Positions 1 to 9,340 are shown, counted from the stretch's first letter. The stretch is DNA of 64,000 bases from Rhizocola hellebori (GCF_016862955.1 NZ_BONY01000021.1:81130-145129); one strand, 5' to 3'. Numbers and translations: made by a program. The notes: generated by a model from the sequence alone, not told the origin.

Positions 1-191
1 CATACATGCCATCTCCCTGAGGCTCGCGACCCTTGGTGGACACGTCCTTGGCTGAGCCGAAATTCCTACGTCCCGACGTTGGTTACCCGCTAGGCCGCCG
101 AGGATCTTGTTGCTGTTGGCCGGTTTCGCGCGTGAGCCCGAGTGCTTGTATCCTCGCGCGAGTTGGTTGGATACGTCTTGGGGGTGATGGG

Positions 192-1844
192 ATGGACCAC
201 GTAGACATATTGATCATTACGGCGTTGCCTGAGGAGTTGGAAGCGGCGAAGGCGGCTGGGCGAGTTCGGTCGCCTGGTGGGCCTGGGGTGGGGCATTGGG
301 AGGAATGCGACGCGGGAAGTTCGGCCCCGTTCTGGAGGGGCGAGTATCGAGTCGGCGATGGTCGGGTGTGGACGGTGGCGGTCGCCAGGCCGACGGAGAT
401 GGGTGGCAGGCAGGCGGCTCCGATCGCGACCAGTCTGGTGAACCACCTCCGGCCGAAGTATCTCGCGATGTGTGGGGTGTGCGCTGGCAACCCGGCGTAT
501 GCCGCGCTGGGTGATGTGGTAGTCGCCGCAATGGTCTACCAGTGGGACGAAGGTAGGCATTCTCCGTCCAGATTCGAAGGTGATCATCGACAGGTTCTGT
601 TGGACCCGCGTTGGCTTCGGGCAGCTCAGGATTTCAACCCTGCCGGGTTACCCAGCTTTGGGCTGGCCACCGAAGACGACGCGATGCTATGGCTATTGGA
701 GCGCTTGCACCAGAATGTGAATCCCCGTGAGCATCCGGCGCGTAATAGGTACTTCCCGGACGGCGAGTGGGAGCCACGGTTGGACCGGTTCGAAGCCAAG
801 GGCCTTATCGCCCGTGACGACCGCGGGGCGGTGGTGATCACGGATGCCGGTGCGGGGCTTGTGCGGCGGCGGATCTACGGCGATGTTGACGGGCCGCAGC
901 AGTTGCCGTTTCGGGTGCTGGTCGCGCCGATGGCATCGGGCAACACGGTGATGAAAGACGGCGGGATCTGGGAGCAGCTGGCGGGCATGGGGGTGCGGAA
1001 GATCGCGGCGGTGGACATGGAAGCCGCGGCGATTGCCACGGTCGCGCGTGAGCTGCAAGTTGCGCACTGGCTGGTGGTCAAAGGCGTGATGGACCATGCC
1101 AGCCCCGACAAGGACGATCGACATATGCGGTTCGCCGCCCGCGCGTCGGCCGAGGTGCTTTTCAAACTGCTGGATCAGCTGGTCGTTGCCGACCAATACG
1201 CACCGGTAGAGAGCGTCGCCAGACGGGCGATGGGCCGGTGGCATAGGGCCACGATGATTGGCCTGATCGGGATCGCCGCTGGTGCCATCAACCTTATCGG
1301 CAACTCCGCTCACTGGGCGCCGACAACTACACCGGCAACATCTCCGTCGAATACGACCTCGGCCACTCCACCGACCACTGTTCCTTCCTCGTTACGCCTC
1401 GGGTTACCGGCCAATTGCGACGCAGTGCTGACACTAGCCGAGATCACACCAGTGCTTGGGAGCATCGAAGGTGAGCCAAGGGTATCCACCGATGGTGAGA
1501 ATGAACAACTCAATCGAGCAGGAAAAATCACCTGTCAGTACGGCAGAGCTTTTCGTGATACCCGGGCGGGAAACGTCGCTCCGCTGATCGTAGGCATCAG
1601 CGACTACACCGATGCGTCAATGGCCATCAAACGGCGGGACCAGTATGTCACTGGCGCCGGCACGGTGTTAAGCACCACGACAAGGAACGGCATTATCTTC
1701 ACCACCTACGTTGAGAACGGGTTCATCATGACGTTGTGGCCCACGGGCAAGTATCTCTTTTCAGTGATGCTTTACGCCGAAACCGGCGACGCTGCAACTG
1801 CCTCCCTTATCGCAGACGCGGTGCATCGTCACAGCGTTAGGTGA
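192..1844 (+). CDS. Membrane-anchored nucleoside-phosphorylase-fold protein
   Basis: This is a 550-aa protein. The start MDHVDILIITALP at 192 fits the family N-terminus and follows a GGGGGTGATGGG stretch; an upstream in-frame start at 33 would add 53 low-complexity residues. Residues 1 to about 330 have the PNP_UDP/MTAN-like fold: a beta-strand start LIITALPEE, the segment YLAMCGVCAG and the purine-binding motif VDMEAAAIA. A helical insert of about 100 residues interrupts the domain. One transmembrane helix follows (MIGLIGIAAGAINLIG), then a Thr/Ser/Pro-rich linker and a C-terminal domain of about 150 residues with two cysteines. The topology is a cytoplasmic nucleosidase-like domain with an external sensor or lipoprotein-like domain. 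Phosphorylase-fold domains occur as effectors in bacterial conflict systems, but here the substrate and role are inference. The neighbouring genes are decayed. Confidence 0.75.
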   Translation: MDHVDILIITALPEELEAAKAAGRVRSPGGPGVGHWEECDAGSSAPFWRGEYRVGDGRVWTVAVARPTEMGGRQAAPIATSLVNHLRPKYLAMCGVCAGNPAYAALGDVVVAAMVYQWDEGRHSPSRFEGDHRQVLLDPRWLRAAQDFNPAGLPSFGLATEDDAMLWLLERLHQNVNPREHPARNRYFPDGEWEPRLDRFEAKGLIARDDRGAVVITDAGAGLVRRRIYGDVDGPQQLPFRVLVAPMASGNTVMKDGGIWEQLAGMGVRKIAAVDMEAAAIATVARELQVAHWLVVKGVMDHASPDKDDRHMRFAARASAEVLFKLLDQLVVADQYAPVESVARRAMGRWHRATMIGLIGIAAGAINLIGNSAHWAPTTTPATSPSNTTSATPPTTVPSSLRLGLPANCDAVLTLAEITPVLGSIEGEPRVSTDGENEQLNRAGKITCQYGRAFRDTRAGNVAPLIVGISDYTDASMAIKRRDQYVTGAGTVLSTTTRNGIIFTTYVENGFIMTLWPTGKYLFSVMLYAETGDAATASLIADAVHRHSVR

Positions 1845-2371
1845 AATGGCTCCGAATTGATGACCTTGCCCATGCAGGGCCGATCCGAAATGCCGTGCGG
1901 TTCCGCTCCGTTCGCCAGCTAGCCTCGTTCGCTGGCGCTCCACGTCGTGACGGTAGCTCGATCAAGTATGCCAACCAAGATGTCTATTCATACCCGCAGC
2001 GGTAGCGACCCGGTCCACGTCGTCCGGTGAACGTTCCGCAATCGTCCCATGTCGCCAGGTCAGCAGCTTGGCCTGGGAGGAGTTCATAGTCGAGCCTTTC
2101 CTAGCAACCCTCGTGGTGGTGTGCGAGGCTTCAGGTATCGGGTAGACCGAAGAGTTCGTTGATCGGCTGCGCTGGCGAAATGGTTGGGTCCTGACCGTCG
2201 ACTGAAACAGGCGCTAGCCATCGCGGCTGCGGGGGCATGCTGGCTCCGGGCTCGAGGGTGCTCCACAGACAGGGTTGGACTCTGGTAGCGAACCACGGTT
2301 TGAGGTCGCATGCGGTGATTACTTGGGGTGCGTGCCCGCGTCGCCAGCCTTTGCGGGTAAGCCAATGCCCG
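1845..2371. other. Gene-poor stretch
   Basis: No open frame here has a recognisable family, a good start and an upstream ribosome-binding site. The stretch lies between the phosphorylase-fold gene and the C-terminal end of a broken KAP ATPase. It may hold eroded remains of that gene's downstream partners, but I could not recognise any. Confidence 0.5.
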
Positions 2372-3088
2372 TCACTGTAGAGATTGCCTGGGTTCTCGGA
2401 GGCTTGCCGCGGGCGTCAGCTTCTCGATTAGAGCCAGTTGATTCGCGTTGATCGCGCCGCCGAACCGCACGTCGCTGTGCAAGGTCGCCGCGATGCTCAG
2501 ATAGCGCTCGATCTCCGGGCCTCGTCCATGCAAAAACGGCTCCGTGCCCGCCCACAGGCGAGTCGCCTCGCCGACACCCTCCGGTGGTGTCTGGGCCTCG
2601 CCCCGTCCCCATTCCTCCCACGCGGTCACAAGCGTTGCCCGCTCCCCGGTGGACAGCCGCGTCAGCAGCTGGAACTCCTGCAGATACCGCAACTCCAGCA
2701 GGTAAAGCTTGAGCAGCACCTCGGTGGCAAGGCCGGCGCCCGCGGCCTGCGCAAGGTGATCGTGAACGGCCAACGCATTGAGGAACCGTTTGATCGCCTA
2801 CGGGCTTCGCCAGACACCAGCGGACATACCCCTGGCGATGCTGGCCGCCAGAACCAGATGCTGTACCGAAGGGCCTGGCCGATCGGATCCTGAAGAGATC
2901 ACATATGGGCCGTTCCGGCTCGCCGCCGCTGGTTACAAGCGGCGATGACGTCGGCTAGCTCCGGACCCGTAAGTGTCCCGGCGTTGCGACATAGCAGCAG
3001 CGCGATGTACGCCTCGGCCTGCTCGACCGACAGCAGAGGCAACGAGATCGGCAGCTGCACAACGCCGAGCTGCGTGACCAGGGCCGGG
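2372..3088 (-). pseudogene. KAP-family P-loop NTPase remnant (QatA-like)
   Basis: The minus strand carries the C-terminal part of a KAP-family NTPase in two frames. Around 3085-2900 it reads a segment with QLPISLPLLSVEQAEAYIAL, the KAP block in which a VQLPIRIPP-like stretch precedes the AEAYIALLL helix. From about 2895 to 2372 a second frame reads SP-stop-AIKRFLNALAV (the family's NPR(A/Q)xKRFLN block) and runs to RFGGAINANQLALIEKL. The frames differ, so a frameshift lies near 2890-2930. A TAG at 2798-2800 interrupts the SPRAIKRFLN block. The N-terminal Walker A half is absent: coding similarity stops at about 3088, where an IS3-type transposase begins on the other strand. KAP NTPases include QatA of the QatABCD anti-phage system. 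No intact qatB, qatC or qatD is visible. Confidence 0.7.
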
Positions 3089-3770
3089 GCGTCAACCGTA
3101 AGCGGGTTGCTCGGTTGATGCGCCGTCACGAGATCGTCGGGTTGCACCTGCGCCGCCGGTACCGGACCACGATCCGCGGTAAGACCGCGATGTCGGCCGC
3201 TGACCTGCTGGCTGGTGACTTCACGGCCGAGCAACCAAACGTGAAGTGGTGCGGCGAAATCGCCTACCTGCGGGTGGGCCGGTCATGGATGTTCCTTGCC
3301 ACCGTGATCGACCTGTACTCCCGCAGGCTGATCGGATACGCGATGGCCGAACACATGCGCGCCGACCTGGTCATCGACGCCCTACGCCACGCCGTCGCCG
3401 CACCGGGCGGCCAGGTCGACGGCGTCATCTTTCACACCGACCACGGGTCAGTATACGTCGCAGCGTTTCGCGAAAGCTTGCGCCGCATACGGAATCCGCC
3501 GCTCGATGGGAGCTATCGGGTCGAGCACGGACAATGCCGTGGCCGAGTCCTGGTTCGCGGGCTGAAACGGGAACTGCCGCACGGCGCCCGCTGGGCCACC
3601 CCGCAACGCGCCCGGCTCGACGTGTTCGGCTGGATCTCCTTCTACAACAACAAAAGACGCCACTCCACACTGGGCTACCAATGCCCAGCAGCCTACGAGA
3701 ACCGAACCCAACCATCAACCGCTATGCTGGCCCTGGCCGCATGAAACCCGGTGTCCGCCTCCCGGGGTAA
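3089..3770 (+). mobile_element. IS3-family transposase (OrfB) remnant, frameshifted
   Basis: A DDE transposase of IS3 type can be pieced together from two frames. It starts without a start codon at VNRKRVARLMRRHEI near 3090, the HTH_21 region. The catalytic domain follows, with ATVIDLYSRRLIGYA (first Asp) and IFHTDHGS (second Asp). The frame then shifts: the TDNAVAESWF block with the catalytic Glu lies in another frame near 3520-3560, and the original frame resumes at LKRELPHG and runs to FYNNKRRHSTLGYQ. At least two frameshifts and the missing 5' part (OrfA and the start of OrfB) make it inactive. Its left edge abuts the broken KAP ATPase, so insertion or rearrangement there probably destroyed that gene. 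I did not identify terminal inverted repeats. Confidence 0.85.
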
Positions 3771-3819
3771 GCCTCAGATGATAGTGCCGCTGCGGGTTTT
3801 GGCGTTTCAAAAGAAAATT

Positions 3820-4693
3820 GAAGCTTCTGGTTCCGTCTCTGGTTGTCGAGGAGTTCCGGCGTAACCGTCCACGCGTGGAGGTGGAGGCCAGTATCGGGGT
3901 CAAGGAGCAGGTCCGGCTTCTGAGAAATGATCTGCATGGAGTTTGGCGGTGATGCTCGGCATGCGTGGCTTGAGGAAATGTCGCACCAGCTGCTGCTGCT
4001 GAGCGCGATGACGCTGCGGAATTTCAAAGAGGTCGACGAGTTGCTTGAGAAGGCGACGCGGCTGGAACCAACCGTGCAGGACAGGCCCGCGTGATAGACA
4101 GGGCGCTGCAGAAACTTGCCCCGTTTCACCTCGCGAAAACAGTGTCGCCGATAGGCTGCTCATCGAGCTGTACCGCTCCGCAGTCGACGCGGCGGCAGGG
4201 TCGGAGCAGTTCGCGTTTGTAACCTCGAACTATCAGGATTTTTCGCTTCCCAACAGCGAGCGCCAAGAGCCGCACCCGGATCTCGCGCCGGTGTTCGCAG
4301 CCGCGAATTCCGAGTTCGTGTACGGGTTGACGGGCTACACCAGTTCCTTTCGAAGGCCCTTGGTGCAGCCTTTGACGAGGAAGTCGAGGAAATACGGCTG
4401 GTGCACGAAGATCCCCGGACGCTGACGGAATTCTGGCGGCTGAGCAGGAGTTCTTCGAGAAGATCTGGTATGTGCGCAGCTTGATCCGAGTCGAGAAGGC
4501 AGCGGCCGGCGACGGTGAGCCCGCGACAACGGAGATCGAAGCCAGAGCCCTCGCCGCCATGCGGGCGATCGAAGAGCGATACGGCACCGAAACTGTTGGG
4601 CCCTGGGACGACTGGAACTGGGGCTACGTCCACGGCAAACTCTCGGCGCTGCGCTGGGTTTTAGGAAGCGAATGGGACTTCCTGGACACGTGA
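3820..4693 (+). pseudogene. PIN-like domain protein, multiply frameshifted
   Basis: Successive frames together give one protein. Near 3825: LLVPSLVVEEFRRNRPR, the PIN-type early acidic residue region. From 3931: a helical stretch ending LLEKATRLEPTVQDRPA. From about 4130: SVADRLLIELYRSA, then FAFVTSNYQDFSLPN and HPDLAPVF, the family's S-x-N-x-x-DF block. From about 4440 to 4693: a C-terminal helical domain ending GKLSALRWVLGSEWDFLDT. At least three frameshifts separate these pieces, so the gene is dead. The pattern suits the PIN-like DUF4935-type group of putative nucleases. The N-terminal boundary is uncertain because no start codon survives. It sits between the broken transposase and a phosphoribosyltransferase-like gene, in line with general decay of this island. 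Confidence 0.6.
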
Positions 4694-4808
4694 GAGACCA
4701 TCGCGGGACGTCCAGCCCGGACTCATCCGGAACTGTGCTGATGTCCGAGCGCAGCTGGGGTTAGCAAGCGGCTGCCCGGCCCCTGCTACCCGCCGCTGGG
4801 GATTGGCC

Positions 4809-5411
4809 TCATTTTCCGCGCTTCCCGCGCTCGTTCGGCAGATCGTGGCGCCATCCGCTAACCATCCACGGCATCGCGGTTAGAAGCCGGTCAACCCCTT
4901 TGAGGCCTCTGCCCATTATTTCCCTACCAACAAAGTCGGGCTGAATAATCGCTTTGGGGCTCGAGTACACCGCTGCGCTCAAGATTTGTTTGCCGCCTTC
5001 CTGGCCGGATATCCAGTCCATCACGGCACCTAGCCCAGCCCCAGTGTCGTTCACACAGGACACGACAAGGATCGATGACGCGGCGGTGAGGTCAGGCAAG
5101 TGCGGTCCAATGGTGGTTACTCGTGTACCTGAACGACGTTCTAAAACCAGGGACGCTACGCAAGGAGCGTTCAACCGCACATTTGTTAGCAGGCCACAGA
5201 TCATTGCGGCAACGATGGCTCCACTGCGGTTTACAGCCACGATCGCGTCTGGTCGCACGCTCGAGTCAGCGTTGATGAGTGAAGCCAATCGGCGGACATC
5301 TTTGATGACTGTACGGAATGGAATGCGCCGCCCCATCAGCGGAGCCCGGGAGAGGAAGGCCACCAGACCGGTGGCGGCGAGACTTGAGACCACGCCGAGT
5401 ACGAACTCCAC
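4809..5411 (-). CDS. Membrane-anchored phosphoribosyltransferase-fold protein
   Basis: This is a 200-aa protein. I chose the GTG start at 5411, giving VEFVLGVVSSLAATGLVAFL; the frame stays open further upstream but reads as non-protein-like sequence. Residues 1-20 form one transmembrane helix. The rest resembles a type I phosphoribosyltransferase fold: PDAIVAVNRSGAIVAAMI matches the early strand-loop, and SILVVSCVNDTGAGLGAVM sits where the PRPP loop (hydrophobic strand, acidic pair, T-G-x-G) is expected. Here the acidic pair is replaced by CVND, so canonical PRPP binding is doubtful. Membrane-tethered proteins of this fold often accompany conflict or nucleotide-signalling genes, but the substrate is unknown and no partner is visible beside it. 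Confidence 0.6.
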   Translation of the reverse strand: MEFVLGVVSSLAATGLVAFLSRAPLMGRRIPFRTVIKDVRRLASLINADSSVRPDAIVAVNRSGAIVAAMICGLLTNVRLNAPCVASLVLERRSGTRVTTIGPHLPDLTAASSILVVSCVNDTGAGLGAVMDWISGQEGGKQILSAAVYSSPKAIIQPDFVGREIMGRGLKGVDRLLTAMPWMVSGWRHDLPNERGKRGK

Positions 5412-5722
5412 GGCACAAAGGTTACGGTGCCCTGGCAAATGGAGTCGATGCCTCAGATGGCCTATCAGTATCTTCGAATGATCGCGGCTTCTGCCCCAAA
5501 ATCCACTGGCCAACACCTTAGCGGAGCTGCAGGCCAGACCCCACCCGCTGGCCGACTGACCGCTCGCGTGGAAGCCGCAATCCACCCGCATGCGGTGGCC
5601 TGGCCCCGACGGATCGACGTTGGGGTTGTGCTGCAGGGTTACCGGACTTCTTCCTTACATGCGCCGCTGCCCCCTGCGTGAGCAGCGATTGCGCTCGTCC
5701 GCGCCCTCGGAGGATTCCGTGA

Positions 5723-5959
5723 CCAGCTACAACGTCTTGGACTCAAGCACCAAGTACCGTCATCGCGACCTGGGCCGGCGGGTGGGAGGACCACAGCGGC
5801 ACCGTCACCAGCTTCACCGACCGAGATCAAGCCGCCCAGTTGGCGGTTCTGCTTACCCGCCTATCCGAGGACGCGTGGGATGCTGCCGCATTCCTTGACA
5901 CCACCGCGATCATCGAATCGGCAATCGACGTCGCTCGGCGGCTCCGGAGCGCAGATTGA
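5723..5959 (+). pseudogene. Short coding-like remnant, unrecognised
   Basis: An open frame after a TGA at 5720-5722 encodes about 78 residues, including TSFTDRDQAAQLAVLLTRL and TAIIESAIDVARRL before TGA at 5957. Amphipathic helices and codon use look like real coding sequence, but there is no convincing start and the frame is closed just upstream. An adjacent frame (VTSYNVLDSSTKYRH, from the GTG at 5719) may be its original N-terminus, which would imply a frameshift near 5750. I do not recognise the family. Confidence 0.3.
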
Positions 5960-5968
5960 ATCGACGGG

Positions 5969-6251
5969 CGAGGTGCGCTGGACGCGGATCACCAACATGT
6001 ACTCGACGACGAAGTATAAGCACATGGGTGTGCGGACCTTTGCCTACCCCAGTTCCGCCTAGCTGCTGGGGCCGGGGTTCGACGAGAACACGGTCGTCGG
6101 TGTGATCTGTCAGGAGCGGCACGGCGAACGGCGCACCGATCCGAGCACCGGCAGCAGCTCGACCGTGTGGTATCGCACGGTCGACAAGAAATGGTTCCCG
6201 GCGCTGTACTGGGACCTGCCCGTTCCCGCGCCTGATGTCAGGGACTGCTGA
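5969..6251 (+). pseudogene. Remnant of an SH3-like secreted domain
   Basis: The frame reads VRWTRITNMYSTTKYKHMGV, is interrupted by TAG at 6060-6062, and continues in the same frame with VVGVICQERHGERRTDP and STVWYRTVDKKWFPALYWDL to TGA at 6249-6251. The pattern of a cysteine strand, a charged turn and W-x-R-T-x-D-x-x-W-x-P resembles bacterial SH3-type repeats of secreted actinobacterial proteins. The in-frame stop and lack of a clear start suggest a pseudogene. Confidence 0.35.
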
Positions 6252-6911
6252 TCATCTGGTTCCGCCGGCCGCTCATATGGGACGCCTCGTCGCTCGCCAG
6301 GAACGCGATCACGGCCGCAACCTCTTCCTTGCGTCTCCGCCTATTTGCGCGATGCTCAACAGGCCGCTTCGTTGCGACAGATGGTGTTGGTATCGGTGCG
6401 CGCGAGCCGGTGCGAAACTACAGATCTACAGGTTCTCCTGGATCAGGTTCTCAGCCGTCTCGACTCTGGCTCTTTCGGAATATTGCTCGGTCCGGTTTGT
6501 CTACAGACGTGAAGACCGCCCGCGCGACGTGTCCATGTCGCCAACAGCCGCAAGATGCGCGATGCTGACCATCAGCTGCCGAAGCACCTCGGCGCTAATG
6601 TCCCATAGGTAACTATGTTGATATCGGCGTAGATCCACTGCTCGGATGACCTCTGGCCAGCGTGAATGCGGCTCGGATTCTTCCATTTTAGTCCAGCCGA
6701 GGTCTACGCCTGCAAATGAGCGACAGGCCAGGGGTCTGCGGCGCATCGTCAAGGGCCGAATTGCAACCGTGCCAAGTGAATACGACTTCACAGCGTGGCT
6801 GGATTTCCTCAAGCGCGCCATCGACAAGCACATTGGCCGCGGCGCGATGCTCCGGGTGCGGGTGGATCAGATTGCTAGCTTGTAGCGCTGCTCAACAACG
6901 AGGACGCCATC
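6252..6911. other. Gene-poor stretch left of tRNA-Lys
   Basis: Open frames of 80-125 codons exist on both strands. None has a recognisable domain, a clear ribosome-binding site or consistent actinobacterial third-position GC. I see no gene I can defend here. Confidence 0.4.
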
Positions 6912-6935
6912 GAACTGCCTCTTCAGAGGCAGTTC
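6912..6935 (-). terminator. Hairpin downstream of tRNA-Lys
   Basis: GAACTGCCTC and GAGGCAGTTC form a perfect 10-bp stem around a 4-nt loop, 14 nt past the 3' end of the minus-strand tRNA-Lys. There is no strong T-run after it, so it is a terminator or processing hairpin by position and shape only. Confidence 0.55.
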
Positions 6936-6948
6936 GGGAACTTCTGAG

Positions 6949-7021
6949 TGCGCCGCCAGGGACTCGAACCCCGAACCCGCGGATTAAGAGTCCGCTGCTC
7001 TGCCAGTTGAGCTAGCGGCGC
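6949..7021 (-). tRNA. tRNA-Lys (anticodon CTT)
   Basis: The 73-nt minus-strand sequence folds as a standard cloverleaf. The acceptor stem is GCGCCGC/GCGGCGC (7 bp), the D-arm GCTC/GAGC, the anticodon stem GCGGA/TCCGC with loop CTCTTAA, and the T-arm CGGGG/CCCTG with loop TTCGAGT; the discriminator is A. The anticodon CTT decodes AAG (Lys). It borders the decayed island on the left. tRNA 3' ends are common integration sites, but I found no second copy of the 3' end in the window to prove an att duplication. Confidence 0.96.
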
Positions 7022-7246
7022 TCATGGCAACGGGAGAAACCCTAGCATGGCCGCCCGGTGGATCTCCAATCGGTATCCCCATGACCTGGCAAATGTGACA
7101 AACGTTTCACGGAATAGTGCGTTACGCGTATAAATCGGGCATCGCATTGCCGGCCGCCTTCTCGGGGCAACTGGCAGGAGAGACAGCCGTCGAGCGTGAA
7201 CGAACGGTGTCCCCGGCGGCGGCACGGGCTAGGGAGCAGCGCAGGC

Positions 7247-7668
7247 TTAAGTGCTGCCGAGCTGCTGGGCGCAGGCGGCTCGTGACTACGGTTTGCAGTT
7301 CGGCGACCGATGGGCCCCAGCCGCCGTGCCAGGCGTGCTCAACGCCGTAGAGCGTGCCGAGTGGAAGAGCGATGACGGCGGCGCTGTACTCGGTTCGGGT
7401 GAGGGTTTCTTCGGCCCATTACGCCACATGGAAGTGAGGTGGTGGAATGCCTCAGTTGCTGCGGCGACGGCTGAGTTTGGCAGTGTGGTGCCGGTTTCAG
7501 CGAGAGCGGGTGGCGGAAGATCGTGAATGGCGCGGGGGCCTAGCCCCGCCAGTTCGCGCAGGGCTGGACCGTCGTGGCCGTCGGCAATCCAGTGGGCTGC
7601 CCACCAGGGGACCAGTTCCACGGCGATCATGTCCAGCACGAGCCGGGCGGCGACGGTGACGGTGTATC
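7247..7668 (-). pseudogene. Conserved actinobacterial hypothetical, frameshifted
   Basis: The minus strand reads DMIAVELVPWWAAHWIADG, DGPALRELAGL and LAETGTTLPNSAVAAAT in one frame. Near 7435 the reading passes to another frame after an in-frame TAA (W-A-E-E-T-L-T-R) and continues SAAVIALPLGTLYGVEHAW and GGWGPSVAELQTVV. A further shift near 7265 restores the end ACAQQLGST at 7247. The joined product would be about 125 aa, acidic and helical. I recognise it only as a conserved small actinobacterial protein of unknown function. At least two frameshifts make it a pseudogene. Confidence 0.5.
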
Positions 7669-7746
7669 GACGACGTCGGGGAGGCTCAGGCGTAGCGTGG
7701 CAGGCCTTGGAGAGTCGGGCAACGGGGGCGTGGCAGGCTCAAGGGT

Positions 7747-8181
7747 ATGTGGAGCCTCGATGCGGCCAATAGTCCGGAGCTGATCACTCGGCTGCGGCGG
7801 CATGGGCGGCGGGTGGGGTTCGAGGTCGCGTGGGTGGGCGAGGGATGGCGGGCGCTGGTCGAGCAGTGTCACGACCGGCTGGTGGCGGCCTTTCCCGATT
7901 ATGAACTGCTGGCGATCAAGCAGAAGTGGGCTGTCCTGGAGTATCAAGCGTTTCCGTCGCCTTGGGTCGACGGCCGGGCGACCTGGCAGGAGGACGAATA
8001 CTGTTGCCTGCAAAGGATTGTCGACGAGGTCAAGGGTGAGTCGGAGAGCGTATGTGAGTGGTGTGGTGCTCAGGCGAGGCTGCGCGACTGGCGAACACTT
8101 GAGCTGACGTTGTGCGACGGATGCGATGCCGGGTTTGCAGACCCGCCTTGGCCGTTGTCGCGAGGGACGAGCGGGGGGTAG
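7747..8181 (+). CDS. Conserved hypothetical with Cys4 motif
   Basis: This 144-aa protein starts at ATG 7747. It has an N-terminal helical part with ALVEQCHDRLVAAFPDYELL followed by IKQKWAVLEY, the I/V-K-x-K-(F/W)-x-x-L pattern of a small widespread family. The C-terminal part carries four cysteines in two CxxC pairs, CEWCG and CDGC, suggesting a zinc knuckle. The function is unknown. Unlike its left-hand neighbours it is intact. Confidence 0.6.
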   Translation: MWSLDAANSPELITRLRRHGRRVGFEVAWVGEGWRALVEQCHDRLVAAFPDYELLAIKQKWAVLEYQAFPSPWVDGRATWQEDEYCCLQRIVDEVKGESESVCEWCGAQARLRDWRTLELTLCDGCDAGFADPPWPLSRGTSGG

Positions 8182-8185
8182 CAGG

Positions 8186-8494
8186 TTAGAGAGGGCGGCG
8201 GGGCCGGGCGCGGTCCCACCATTCAGCGGCGGGATCGCTGCCGGCGAGGCGGTCGATGGTGCCGGCGACCGCCTCGATGTGCGCTCCTGATCCGCCTGCC
8301 CAGCAGAACGTCCAAAGCTGGCGCGCTGCCTTGTGGTACTGGTGAATGGTTTCGTCTACGGCAAAGGCGTCAACCTCACCAGCTCGAAACCGGTCGATGG
8401 CATCAGCAACGCGGCTTACCAGGCCGGAAAGGCATTGCTCGTGATAGGCGGAGACCTTGTCGGTGGCCTGGCGTCGTTTGGCCTTGGCGTCCAC
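8186..8494 (-). CDS. Conserved small hypothetical protein
   Basis: This 102-aa minus-strand protein, MDAKAKRRQATDKVSAYHEQ to the stop at 8186, is helical and charged. It contains DAIDRFRAGEVDAFAVDETI and HQYHKAARQLWTFCW, a pattern found in small actinobacterial proteins of unknown function. It converges on the Cys4 protein with a 4-nt gap between stops and diverges from the TrmH gene. There is no signal peptide or membrane segment. Confidence 0.6.
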   Translation of the reverse strand: MDAKAKRRQATDKVSAYHEQCLSGLVSRVADAIDRFRAGEVDAFAVDETIHQYHKAARQLWTFCWAGGSGAHIEAVAGTIDRLAGSDPAAEWWDRARPRRPL

Positions 8495-8550
8495 AAAGGC
8501 ACCGTACCGTGTCGGCTTGAGGACATCGCGGCGTGTGGAAAGCTCTGGTC

Positions 8551-9321
8551 ATGGGCGATGTGATCGGCGACTGGGAGGAGCTCTCCGGCAGCGGGGAGCA
8601 GGCCTTCCTCGACGGGTTCCATCCGCTCAAGCACGCGCTGCGCTTCGAGGCCGACCTGCGTCTGATGATCACCGATGACAAGCGCGGTGTCTTGGCGCTC
8701 GCGGCAAAGCTGGCTCCGGACATCGCCGGCAGTCTCGACCGTGATCTCGTCGAGCTGCCCGCGCGGGAGTTCGTTCAGCTGGTGCCCAGGCCGCATGTCA
8801 CGCGGGTCGCGTCGCTGGCACGCCGTCCGGCGCGGGCGCAGCTGCGCGAGGCGCTCTATCACCAGCCGAGGCTGACCCCGACGATCGTGCTGGAGAACCC
8901 GCGAAATCTCGGCAACGTGGGCGCGGTGGTGCGCCTGGCCGCGGGGTTCGCGGCCACCGGGGTGATGACCACCGGCACCATCGATCCCTGGCATCCGCAG
9001 GTCATCCGGGGGAGTGCCGGGCTGCACTTCGCGACCGCGGTCGTGGCCACGTCGGTGACAGACCTTCCCGAGGGACCGCTGTTCGCGCTGGATCCCGACG
9101 GGGACGATATCCGGTCCCTCACGTTTCCGGGCAATGGGTTGCTGGCGTTCGGCTCGGAACGTCAAGGTATCTCGCCCGAGCTGCGGCAGCGGGCTGATCG
9201 CCTGGTCGCCATTCCGATGCGGGCCAGGGTTTCCAGCTATAACCTGGCGACCAGCGTGGCAATGACACTTTTCCATTGGGCGTCGGGCGGCCATGACGGC
9301 TCGCATATGGACGTTTTATAA
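8551..9321 (+). CDS. TrmH/SpoU-family RNA 2'-O-methyltransferase
   Basis: This 256-aa protein probably starts at ATG 8551 (MGDVIGDWEEL); an in-frame start at 8533 is possible. The N-terminal 115 residues resemble an L30e-like substrate-binding region. The SPOUT domain follows with its three signatures: VLENPRNLGNVGAVVRLAAG (motif 1 with the catalytic-region Asn and Arg), LLAFGSERQGIS (motif 2) and IPMRARVSSYNLATSVAM (motif 3, knotted SAM site). The family methylates a ribose 2'-OH in tRNA or rRNA using SAM; the target cannot be read from sequence. The TIR gene starts 19 nt downstream, so the two may share a transcript. Confidence 0.9.
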   Translation: MGDVIGDWEELSGSGEQAFLDGFHPLKHALRFEADLRLMITDDKRGVLALAAKLAPDIAGSLDRDLVELPAREFVQLVPRPHVTRVASLARRPARAQLREALYHQPRLTPTIVLENPRNLGNVGAVVRLAAGFAATGVMTTGTIDPWHPQVIRGSAGLHFATAVVATSVTDLPEGPLFALDPDGDDIRSLTFPGNGLLAFGSERQGISPELRQRADRLVAIPMRARVSSYNLATSVAMTLFHWASGGHDGSHMDVL

Positions 9322-9340
9322 CGTCGCTACGGTGCGGGTC

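Noticed and set aside
6501..6885. Small frames of 79-110 codons on both strands left of tRNA-Lys
   Set aside because: No domain, no good ribosome-binding site, and the frames overlap on opposite strands with equal weakness.
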